A stretch of 20,990 bases of DNA from a virus: the IMG/VR virus record IMGVR_UViG_3300032420_000007, positions 1-20,990 of that record. One strand, 5' to 3'. A program made the translations under genes and the position numbers. Position 1 is the first letter of the stretch, and the number at the start of each line of letters is the position of its first letter. The notes beneath the pieces were generated by a model. It saw only the letters and a program-made list of their open reading frames with translations. It was not told where the DNA came from and did no database searches. Below are positions 1-6,081 of the stretch, piece by piece.

Positions 1-2
1 GC

Positions 3-77
3 GCCGGCCACACCCTCGGATCAATCGACGCGGCCTGCCGCGACAAGGCGATCTGGCTCGTAAAGCCGATGGGCTAA
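3..77 (+). CDS. 3' end of an upstream head gene (partial; possibly head decoration protein)
   Basis: An open frame enters from the left edge and stops at TAA 75-77, leaving the last 24 residues, which end in LVKPMG. The tail is too short to recognise. In phages with a lambda gpE-type capsid gene, the gene directly upstream is commonly the small head decoration protein (gpD family) or a scaffold/protease gene, so a decoration protein is the best contextual guess. The frame is open back to the window start and its third positions are G/C rich, so I believe it is coding. The product name is inference from position only. Confidence 0.5.
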   Translation, partial: AGHTLGSIDAACRDKAIWLVKPMG

Positions 78-113
78 CCGAGATCGTCACGGAAGCAAAA
101 CGGAAAGCCCAAC

Positions 114-1172
114 ATGGACCTCTTTAGCACCACCGCACTGAATCGTGTCGTCGAGGAATTGCCGCTCAACCCGGCGTTCTTCCTCAACACGTTCTTCACC
201 ACCGTCGAGACCTCGACCACCGAGGACGTGAAGTTCGACAAGGTCAAGGGCCGTCGCCTGATCACCCCGTTCGTCAGCCCCATCGTGGCCGGCAAGGTGG
301 TCCGCGAAGCCGGCTACGAGACCAAGTCGCTCGCGCCGGCCTACCTCAAGGACAAGCGCGTCTTCAAACCGGCAGGTCAGTTCAAGCGCCGCGCTGGCGA
401 GAAGATCGGCGGCTCCCTGACGCCGGAACAGCGCCTCGCGGCCTCGATCGCCTTCAGCATCAACGAGCAGTTGGTGATGTGGACGCGCCGCCTCGAAGTG
501 ATGTCGGCTGAGGTTCTGCGCACCGGCAAGGCAATCCTCGAAAGCGACGACTATCAGCGTCAGGAAGTGGACTTCGGCCGGCATCCCGACCTGTCGATTG
601 TTCTGACCGGCGACGATCGGTGGTCGGACGACGCGGTGAATCCGCTCGATGACATCGAGGATTGGGGTCAGGCAATCTTCGACCATTCGAGCCTCGTCTG
701 CCGCGACGTGTTCATGGCGAGCGACGTGTGGCAGACGATCCGCGACAAGATGGCCGGTCCTGACACCGATGCTATCGCCCGATCGATGCGTCTTCAGATC
801 GATCGCACCGCGAACGCTCTGACTGCCGGGCGCGCGGAACTCGGTCCGATCATCATCACGCCCGGTATCCGGCTGGTCGCGGTGTTCGGCGATTACCGTC
901 TGTGGGTTCACGCCGACAAGTACACCGACCCGCTGACCGGCGAAGAAACCGACGTGCTGCCGGCGGGCGAGATCGTCATGGCGTCGCGCGAGATCGAGGG
1001 CGTCCGTCATTTCGGCGCGATCCTCGACCTGAAGGCCGGCCTCCAGCCCCGCGACTTCTTCGTGAAGTCCTGGGAAGAGGAAGACCCGAGCGTGCGCTAC
1101 ATGCTCGGTCAGTCGGCCCCGCTGATCGCGCCGTACCGCGCGAACGGAACCCTCGGAGCGAAGGTGAAGTGA
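114..1172 (+). CDS. Major capsid protein, lambda gpE family
   Basis: This 352-residue protein forms the icosahedral head shell. Length (lambda gpE is 341 residues) and sequence fit the Phage_cap_E family. The N-terminus (MDLFSTTALNRVVEELP) is the family's usual start, followed by a strand-rich N-arm and E-loop region. A central helix-rich stretch (about residues 104-135) and the NPLDDIEDWGQAI segment (about 181-193) precede the P-domain. The C-terminal part has the family's YxxxD(P)L(T)G and FxxSWEEEDPS-like segments at about 271-330. The ATG at 114 follows a GGAAAG ribosome site (102-107). The stop overlaps the next start (GTGATG). No internal protease domain or N-terminal scaffold extension is visible, so those functions probably lie upstream of the window. 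Confidence 0.93.
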   Translation: MDLFSTTALNRVVEELPLNPAFFLNTFFTTVETSTTEDVKFDKVKGRRLITPFVSPIVAGKVVREAGYETKSLAPAYLKDKRVFKPAGQFKRRAGEKIGGSLTPEQRLAASIAFSINEQLVMWTRRLEVMSAEVLRTGKAILESDDYQRQEVDFGRHPDLSIVLTGDDRWSDDAVNPLDDIEDWGQAIFDHSSLVCRDVFMASDVWQTIRDKMAGPDTDAIARSMRLQIDRTANALTAGRAELGPIIITPGIRLVAVFGDYRLWVHADKYTDPLTGEETDVLPAGEIVMASREIEGVRHFGAILDLKAGLQPRDFFVKSWEEEDPSVRYMLGQSAPLIAPYRANGTLGAKVK

Positions 1173-1627
1173 TGCCCGTCTATCGTGGCCTCGTAACGAT
1201 CAAGCGTGACGGGCGGTATCATCCGCCCGGCTCGCTGCACGATCTGAGCGAAGACGAAGCGAAGGGCCTCGGCCCCTCGCGCGTCGTCCTCGCGCCGGAT
1301 CAGGCTTTGGCGTTGGCGGATATCGCCGCCGACGCCGAAGCGCGAATGACGACGTTCTGCCCGCTTGGCGATCTGTCTGTGACGGATTCGCCCCCCACGC
1401 CGCCCTCTGTCGTCGTTCCTCCCGCCGACGAACAGAAGGGTGGCGTGGGTGATCGCATCGCTGACATCAAGGCGGCCTTCGATCTGCTCGATCCCGACAG
1501 GGACTACTTCAAGTCCGGCAAGCGGGTCGGCAAGCCGAAGCAGAAGCCCGTCGAAGAGATCGTTGGTTTCGACATCAGCGATGCCGATATCGACGCCGCC
1601 CTGGCGCTGGCCGAAAGCGGGCTGTAA
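1172..1627 (+). CDS. Small head-region protein of unknown function
   Basis: A 151-residue acidic protein between the capsid and head-tail joining genes. Its N-terminus (MPVYRGLVTIKRDGRYHPPG, then a DLSEDEAKGLG segment) resembles the small phage N-terminal domain in which a short beta hairpin precedes a 'pG..v.Lseeea..L' turn, as in FluMu gp35-type and related head proteins. A Pro/Val-rich linker follows (about residues 70-88). The C-terminal part (about 90-151) contains a helix, a basic patch (KSGKRVGKPKQKP) and an acidic helix (DISDADIDAALALAESGL). This two-domain plan with a flexible linker recalls the FluMu gp35 type, but I cannot confirm homology. The ATG lies in the capsid stop (GTGATG), implying translational coupling; longer frames starting upstream run through the capsid gene in another frame and are unlikely. 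Confidence 0.72.
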   Translation: MPVYRGLVTIKRDGRYHPPGSLHDLSEDEAKGLGPSRVVLAPDQALALADIAADAEARMTTFCPLGDLSVTDSPPTPPSVVVPPADEQKGGVGDRIADIKAAFDLLDPDRDYFKSGKRVGKPKQKPVEEIVGFDISDADIDAALALAESGL

Positions 1628-1980
1628 TGCCCGTCGAGACCGACGACGATCTGCTGATCTTCCTCAACACCGACGAGTTCGGTGTTGAGGCTCAGTACCT
1701 CTCGCGCGTTCCAGGTGCCGTGCCGAAGCCGATCCCCGGTCACTTCGATGACGAGGGCAGCAACTGGAATCCGAATCGGTGGACCGGCACGCAGTATCAG
1801 CAACAGATGGGCGCGAGCATCACGTCATCTGGCCCGACATTTCTCTGCCGCACGTCCGATCTCTACAAGGGCGGTCGCCAGAATGAGACCCTGACCATCA
1901 ATGATCAGGTCTACCGGATCGAGGACAAGCGCCCCGATGGCACCGGCATGACCGTGCTCTTGCTCATGGCGAACGACTGA
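1627..1980 (+). CDS. Head-tail joining protein, lambda gpFII-like
   Basis: This 117-residue protein probably caps the portal-side connector and receives the tail. It follows the pattern of lambda gpFII (117 residues) closely: a GHFDDEGSNW segment like gpFII 'GVFDDPEN', then a central SGPTFLCRTSDLYKGGRQNETLTI stretch matching gpFII 'SLFVRTDEVRQLRRGDTLTI', and a C-terminal YRIEDKRPDGTGMTVLLL strand pair matching 'FWVDRVSPDDGGSCHLWL'. The start overlaps the preceding stop (TAATG). The first 35 bases of the gene contain an exceptionally strong hairpin at 1662-1690, listed separately. Its presence next to a gpE-type capsid indicates a lambda-type head and neck joined to a contractile tail. Confidence 0.85.
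   Translation: MPVETDDDLLIFLNTDEFGVEAQYLSRVPGAVPKPIPGHFDDEGSNWNPNRWTGTQYQQQMGASITSSGPTFLCRTSDLYKGGRQNETLTINDQVYRIEDKRPDGTGMTVLLLMAND
1662..1690 (+). promoter_or_regulatory. Perfect 12-bp inverted repeat inside the head-tail joining gene
   Basis: CCTCAACACCGA (1662-1673) and TCGGTGTTGAGG (1679-1690) are exact reverse complements around a 5-base loop (CGAGT). The element begins 35 bases after the start codon and encodes residues LNTDEFGVE. It would form a very stable RNA hairpin. No U-tract follows, so it is not a standard terminator. A role in translation rate, pausing or mRNA processing is inference. Confidence 0.6.
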
Positions 1981-1981
1981 G

Positions 1982-2515
1982 ATGGCACATCCCCGCAGGC
2001 TGATCCGCACCGCATTCAGAGACTTGCTTGCGACACCCTCGGCCGGCGGCGAGTTCCACACGCGAGCGCAGGGGCGCGTCTATGCCAGCCGTCTTCAGCC
2101 GGTGACGGAAGAGGAACTGAAGGAGGATGGCCCGGCTATTCTCGTCTACGCGCGCATGGACAAGACCGACAAGGATAGCGACTACGGCCCCGATGGGGAC
2201 AACAGCCTTGTCGAGCGCGAACTGATCCTTGTCACCGAAGGGATGATGGTCGCCAACTCACTCACGGTTGACGACGATCTCGACGACTTTGCGCAAGAGA
2301 TGGAGACAGCGATCCAGGACTTCATGATCCCCGGCCTTGAGTCGGCGGTCATTCGTCTGATCGAGGCCGACATCGACGTTGTGACTGAGCAGGTCAAACG
2401 CCCGATCGGGGCCATCGGCCTCGTTTGGAAGGTGAGGTATTGGACCGCATGGCGCCCCCGCGCGACTGCGAACGACCCCGACGCGGCCATGGCCGACTTC
2501 CTGGCGGGGCGCTGA
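1982..2515 (+). CDS. Probable tail terminator / tail completion protein
   Basis: A 177-residue protein between the head-tail connector and the baseplate genes, where tail terminators (lambda gpU-like) or P2 R/S tail completion proteins sit. It begins with a short helix that opens tail terminators (HPRRLIRTAFRDLLA), continues with a GRVYASRLQPVTEEELKEDGPAILVYARMD segment typical of terminators (a region of 'arv..sr..pl....lPai.vy'), and a long central strand/helix unit (about residues 75-118) with VERELILVTEGMMV. The C-terminal half (GAIGLVWKVRYWTAW) matches the closing beta strand of such proteins. The family assignment is by pattern and position; it would form the ring that caps the tail tube at the head-proximal end. 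One base separates it from the previous stop and from the next start. Confidence 0.72.
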   Translation: MAHPRRLIRTAFRDLLATPSAGGEFHTRAQGRVYASRLQPVTEEELKEDGPAILVYARMDKTDKDSDYGPDGDNSLVERELILVTEGMMVANSLTVDDDLDDFAQEMETAIQDFMIPGLESAVIRLIEADIDVVTEQVKRPIGAIGLVWKVRYWTAWRPRATANDPDAAMADFLAGR

Positions 2516-2516
2516 C

Positions 2517-3224
2517 ATGAAGTTCCTGCGCGACCCGGCGAGCACTGGCGGCGTGAGCGATCCTGAAGCGACGGACATCGATCGTCGCGCACAGGACGTT
2601 GTCAAGTTCGGCCGCATCAAGAAGGTGGACTACAAGCGCAAGCCGCCGGCCTACCGCGTCGAGATCGGTGACGAGAAGGATGAGGACAACTACATCCTGA
2701 CCGACTGGCTCCCCGCGACCGGCGCGCGCGCCAAGGGCGACCGTGAGACCCACTACCTCGAAGTGGGTGAGAAGGTCGCGCTGCTGTGTGAAGGCGGCGA
2801 GCTTGCGACCGCCTACGTCATGCCGGCGGGGCAGTACACCGAAGAGGAAGAAGAGAAGGAAACGACCGACAAGGCTGGCGTTTGGAAAAAGGTGTTCAAG
2901 GACAAGGGCGAAATCGCCTACGACAGGGAGAGCCACACCTGGAACATCGACGGCACCAAGGACGGGTCGGTAACGATCAAGGCCGGTGGCTGCGAGATCA
3001 TCATGAAGGACGGGAAGATCACGCTGAAGGCGAAGCATGTCTTTGTCGATGCCAGTGAGAAGTTCGAGTCCAAGACCGACAAGTCGCATCACACGGTCAA
3101 TACCGAGTTCAAAACGGCCGGCGACGGCAGGACTTTCCTCGGGCTCGACGACGTGAACGAGCGGATCGACATCAAGGTCAACACCGAGGCTGGCCCGGCG
3201 AAGAAGACTTTCGCCAAGACGTAA
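2517..3224 (+). CDS. V: Baseplate assembly protein V (tail spike)
   Basis: A 235-residue protein, close to P2 gpV (211). It should form the trimeric membrane-piercing spike at the tail tip. An N-terminal OB-fold is seen at about residues 30-105: FGRIKKVDYKRKPPAYRVEIGD, then TDWLPATGARA and VGEKVALLCEGGELATAYVMPAG, which is the hallmark pattern of Phage_base_V. An acidic EEEEEKE stretch (about 109-115) joins it to a C-terminal region rich in short strands (about 128-215, with repeated 'T/V-I-K' strands such as WNIDGTKDGSVTIKAGG and CEIIMKDGKITLKAKHV) that fits the triple beta-helix needle. The histidines KSHHTVN lie in that region, but a clear iron-binding HxH tip motif is not seen at the very end (AKKTFAKT). 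It begins one base after the terminator stop and is followed by W, J and I as in P2. Confidence 0.92.
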   Translation: MKFLRDPASTGGVSDPEATDIDRRAQDVVKFGRIKKVDYKRKPPAYRVEIGDEKDEDNYILTDWLPATGARAKGDRETHYLEVGEKVALLCEGGELATAYVMPAGQYTEEEEEKETTDKAGVWKKVFKDKGEIAYDRESHTWNIDGTKDGSVTIKAGGCEIIMKDGKITLKAKHVFVDASEKFESKTDKSHHTVNTEFKTAGDGRTFLGLDDVNERIDIKVNTEAGPAKKTFAKT

Positions 3225-3262
3225 GTGGGGAGGGCCAAACGGGCTCGTTCCGACCCCCACTT
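3223..3262 (+). promoter_or_regulatory. Hairpin in the V-W intergenic gap
   Basis: AAGTGGGG (3223-3230, overlapping the V stop codon) pairs exactly with CCCCACTT (3255-3262), an 8-bp stem with a 24-base loop. The loop itself contains AACG-GGCT-CGTT (3238-3249), a nested 4-bp hairpin. No T-run follows. It fills most of the 56-base gap before W, which has no convincing purine-rich ribosome site. Confidence 0.45.
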
Positions 3263-3280
3263 CGCGGCACGGTACGTGGT

Positions 3281-3694
3281 ATGGCGACCATTGACCGCAA
3301 CACCGGCAAGCTTCTCGAAGGCATCGACGATGTCTGGCAGTCGCTTGCCGTCATCCTGTCAACCGCGCTCGCGTCACTCGTTATGGCGCGGGACTTCGGG
3401 TCGCTGATGCCGCGCCTTGTTGACCGCGCCGTCTCGCAGGTCACGCTCATTGAGTTCTATGCGGCCGTTCCCGAGGCGATCAATCGGATCAGTCCCGAGT
3501 CGCTGATGGCTGAAGAGCCGCGCTTTCGCGTCGTGCAGATGAAGCTCGCCGGTATGACCGACACCGGCCATGCGGAGTTCGACATCGATGGCATCTACTA
3601 CCCGCGCGGCCATCTCGGCGATTACTCCGAAGCCCGCGATGCACAGAACCGCATCGTTGTGGCGAACAATATCGTGACCGGGAGCTATGTCTAA
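3281..3694 (+). CDS. W: Baseplate wedge protein W (gp25-like)
   Basis: A 137-residue member of the GpW/gp25 family (P2 gpW 115 residues), the inner baseplate protein joining sheath-initiator and wedge. The family's 'tGk.l.g...v.QSl..iL.T..gs.vm.rdfGs.l..lvd' pattern is present at residues 7-48 (including ARDFGSLMPRLVD), and the invariant gp25 EPR motif is at residues 79-81 (AEEPRF). The closing strands (GHAEFDIDGIYYPRGH) are at about 95-110. The start at ATG 3281 is chosen because it gives the family N-terminus; no in-frame ATG lies upstream and the preceding GTACGTGGT is a poor ribosome site. The gene ends at TAA overlapping the ATG of J (TAATG). Confidence 0.93.
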   Translation: MATIDRNTGKLLEGIDDVWQSLAVILSTALASLVMARDFGSLMPRLVDRAVSQVTLIEFYAAVPEAINRISPESLMAEEPRFRVVQMKLAGMTDTGHAEFDIDGIYYPRGHLGDYSEARDAQNRIVVANNIVTGSYV

Positions 3695-4548
3695 TGGACG
3701 CGCCGCTGCCCAATTTTTCGCTGCCGGTTATCGAGCGCGAGCCCGCATTCCAGTCGCTCTTTGATGAGCGCCTGACGCAGATGCGTGGATTGCTCACAAC
3801 GGCCGGGATCGATTGGGATACGTGGATGCTTCGCTCCGATCCCATCAACAATATGTGCCGGCATGCCGCCTACGGCGACCTTCTCTACGTCACGTCGCTC
3901 AACGATACGTTCCGCGCGACGCTGCTCGACTTCGGCCAAGGCGCTGACCTTCTCGCGCAGGGCACCGACTGGAATTTGTCGCCGTTTCCCGACGAATCGA
4001 TGGACGATTTCCGTCGTCGCCTCCGCGAGACCAAAAAGGGGCAGGGCGGCTTCACCGAGAATTGGTACAAGCGCTTCGCCTTCGATGCTGACCCGCGCGT
4101 GGCGGACGTTGGCGTTGCCGGCGACGGCAAAGGCGGCGTCAAGGTCTCGATCCTCTCGACGGAAGAGGGCGGCGTCGCCAGCGACGATCTTATCGCAGTC
4201 GTTTCGGCGGCGCTCAATCGGCCGAATGTCCTTGGCGACAACGATCACGTCGCTGTCGTGCGCGCGGTGATCCGCGTCATCAACGTCGAAGCCGACGTGT
4301 GGCTTCTGCCCGAGGCGTCCGACGACGAATACCAGAAGGCCGAAGACCGCCTGAAGGCCGAGTTCGCAGCCGCGCGACGCCTTGGGTGGGATTTCACGGG
4401 CGACTTTATCATCGCTGCGCTGCGCACTACCGGCGTCCGGCGGATCAGAATGCTCTCGCCGGCCGCTGATGATCATGTGAACGTCGATGCGAACGAGGCT
4501 GTGGCGCTTGGGTCGATCAAGATCAATCGCAAGGGTCGGGCCTACTGA
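3694..4548 (+). CDS. J: Baseplate assembly protein J (wedge)
   Basis: A 284-residue homologue of P2 gpJ (302 residues), the baseplate wedge protein around the spike hub. The N-terminal arm (PNFSLPVIERE) is followed by a conserved helix-rich section with SDPINNMCRHAAYGDLLY (about residues 49-66) and the 'FGQGADLLAQGTDWNL' turn (about 79-93), both in the Baseplate_J pattern. A RRRLRETKKGQGGFTENWYKRFA segment (about 107-129) is a family signature. The C-terminal domain has the DADPRVADVGVAG segment and a VRVINVEADVWLLPEA strand-helix unit (about 191-206), ending in VALGSIKINRKGRAY. It starts in the W stop (TAATG), and its own stop overlaps the I start (TGATG). Confidence 0.93.
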   Translation: MDAPLPNFSLPVIEREPAFQSLFDERLTQMRGLLTTAGIDWDTWMLRSDPINNMCRHAAYGDLLYVTSLNDTFRATLLDFGQGADLLAQGTDWNLSPFPDESMDDFRRRLRETKKGQGGFTENWYKRFAFDADPRVADVGVAGDGKGGVKVSILSTEEGGVASDDLIAVVSAALNRPNVLGDNDHVAVVRAVIRVINVEADVWLLPEASDDEYQKAEDRLKAEFAAARRLGWDFTGDFIIAALRTTGVRRIRMLSPAADDHVNVDANEAVALGSIKINRKGRAY

Positions 4549-5402
4549 TGACCGACCTTATCGACATCGTCCCGCGCTCGGCATCGCCGGTTGAACGCGC
4601 TGCCGTGCAGACGGTGGACTCGCGCGCGCGTCACCGCGCTCATGCTCAGTCGATTGTCGATGTCCGCTATCTCGACGTGATCCCGGAAGACATCCTGCCG
4701 TGGTTGCTGCGCCATTGGGGCCTTGAGGACGCGGCTGCGTTCATGGCCGACCATCAGCGCCTCTATCGCGAGGGAAAGCACTGGCAGACCGTCCGTGGCC
4801 GCGTGGAAGCCTATCAGATCATCTTCGATTGGCTGGCCCTCAATGGCGTCTACGAGCGCGGCGATCATGGCGATGAACGCTGGGGCCTGTTCCAAATCGG
4901 TCTGGATGGCGAGCCGACGTTCGAGCAACTGATCAACCTGATCGGCCTCGCAAACCTCTCCAAGCGCGCGTCAAGCGTCCTGGGGCGCGTCTACGGCGGC
5001 TACGACATCCGACCGATGCGGCTCGACATGATGCGCCTCGACGGCGCTCTGCTCGATGACTGGTCGGGCGTTTACCTCGACGGCATCAAGCCGAAGCTCT
5101 CGTTCGGCAGGCAGCATGGCGAAGAGATCAGCTTCGGCGTGCACGTTTCCGGCGGCGGCTTCGGCATGATCTCTGGAACCGCCCGCTTCGAGGAAGGCTT
5201 CGTCCTCGATCGCTCGCCGCTCGATGGCGAAGTGCTTGAGCCGTCAGTAGTCGCGATTCAAGCCGCGTTGTCGGGCGAAACCATCGACCTTGCCGACGAC
5301 GTTCTGATGCCGTGGCCGAACGGACGATGGCCGGCGCTGGCTTGGTCAAACTTTGAACCTTTCACCATCTATGGAGGCCCCGATGGCACTTCTGGTCAAT
5401 AG
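4548..5402 (+). CDS. I: Tail protein I (baseplate), extended
   Basis: A 284-residue protein, markedly longer than P2 gpI (about 176). The N-terminal part (1-130) carries the Phage_tail_I pattern: a long helix RARHRAHAQSIVDVRYL, then PEDILPWLLRHWGLEDAAAFM and a strongly conserved 'REGKHWQTVRGRVEAYQII' stretch (about 76-91). From about residue 135 an extension of about 145 residues follows, containing the GGYDIRPMRLDMMRLDG segment and a beta-rich GEEISFGVHVSGGGFGMISG region. In P2, gpI links the baseplate to the fibre gpH. The extension may form the docking surface for the atypical fibres encoded next. The last 20 bases overlap the next gene. Confidence 0.88.
   Translation: MTDLIDIVPRSASPVERAAVQTVDSRARHRAHAQSIVDVRYLDVIPEDILPWLLRHWGLEDAAAFMADHQRLYREGKHWQTVRGRVEAYQIIFDWLALNGVYERGDHGDERWGLFQIGLDGEPTFEQLINLIGLANLSKRASSVLGRVYGGYDIRPMRLDMMRLDGALLDDWSGVYLDGIKPKLSFGRQHGEEISFGVHVSGGGFGMISGTARFEEGFVLDRSPLDGEVLEPSVVAIQAALSGETIDLADDVLMPWPNGRWPALAWSNFEPFTIYGGPDGTSGQ
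5373..5377 (+). promoter_or_regulatory. Ribosome binding site that decides the 5383 start
   Basis: GGAGG lies five bases before ATG 5383 inside the end of gene I. It favours this ATG over the earlier in-frame codons at 5353 and 5371, because it is the only strong Shine-Dalgarno match here. Confidence 0.7.
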
Positions 5403-6081
5403 CGGACGCGCCGGTTTGGCGGCTGCACTCAAGGCCCGCGCGATGTACTTCGCGTGGGGACGTGGCGCTGCGTGGTGGGGCCAGACGGACGTAAAGAACA
5501 AGACGTTCTCTGGCTCGCCGGAACGCTTCACGCTCGATCATGCGCCCGTCGAGTCGCTTTCCCTTGTCGATCCGAATAGTTCGCAGGTCTATGAGACTCC
5601 TGCGGACTACGTCTTCGACCCCAACTCGGGCATCGTTTCGCGCGTCAACGGCGGTGGTATTGCGCCCGGCGCGACCGTGCAGGCGCAGGCCGTCTATGGC
5701 ACCACGGCGCTCGGCTCGGGAGAGACCGCTTTGGTGAATGAAGTTGGCCGCCGCGTTGCAACGAGCGTGGAGTTTGTCGTTCCTGATCCGAGCGGCAACA
5801 TCTACACGCCGGGCGGCGAGAGGTGGACGGTCTCCGCGGTGGCGACCCGCTATCTCTACGTCGCAGCGCAGTTCGATTTCCTCGAAGCCGCAGACGAAAC
5901 GATCCGTGAAGTTGGCATTTTCGTCGATAGCGTTCGCGCCGAAGGGGTGCCTGAAGGGCAACTGTACTTGACTCCCGAAGATGTCGCCGAACCGGGATAC
6001 TTGCTCTTGCTCGATCGCTTCGCCGGCATCTCTCGGTCCCCGAGTTCCCGGCAGGGCTTCTCTTACGTTTTGGTGATTTGA
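5383..6081 (+). CDS. Conserved phage tail protein of unknown function
   Basis: A 232-residue protein between I and the DUF4815-type gene. It resembles a protein often found in Mu/P2-type alphaproteobacterial prophages after the baseplate genes: 'NSGRAGLAAALKARAMYFAWGRGAAWW' at the N-terminus (residues 6-32), an ETALVNEVGRRVATSVEFVVPDPSG segment in the middle (about 109-133), and a terminal 'ETIREVGIFVDS' strand (about 177-188), then FAGISRSPSSRQGFSYVLVI. The I-R-E-x-G-I-F-V element is also seen in tail-collar fibre N-termini, where it contacts the baseplate. An adaptor between baseplate and fibre is a reasonable inference, not shown. Start choice rests on the GGAGG at 5373-5377. The stop TGA overlaps the next ATG. 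Confidence 0.72.
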   Translation: MALLVNSGRAGLAAALKARAMYFAWGRGAAWWGQTDVKNKTFSGSPERFTLDHAPVESLSLVDPNSSQVYETPADYVFDPNSGIVSRVNGGGIAPGATVQAQAVYGTTALGSGETALVNEVGRRVATSVEFVVPDPSGNIYTPGGERWTVSAVATRYLYVAAQFDFLEAADETIREVGIFVDSVRAEGVPEGQLYLTPEDVAEPGYLLLLDRFAGISRSPSSRQGFSYVLVI

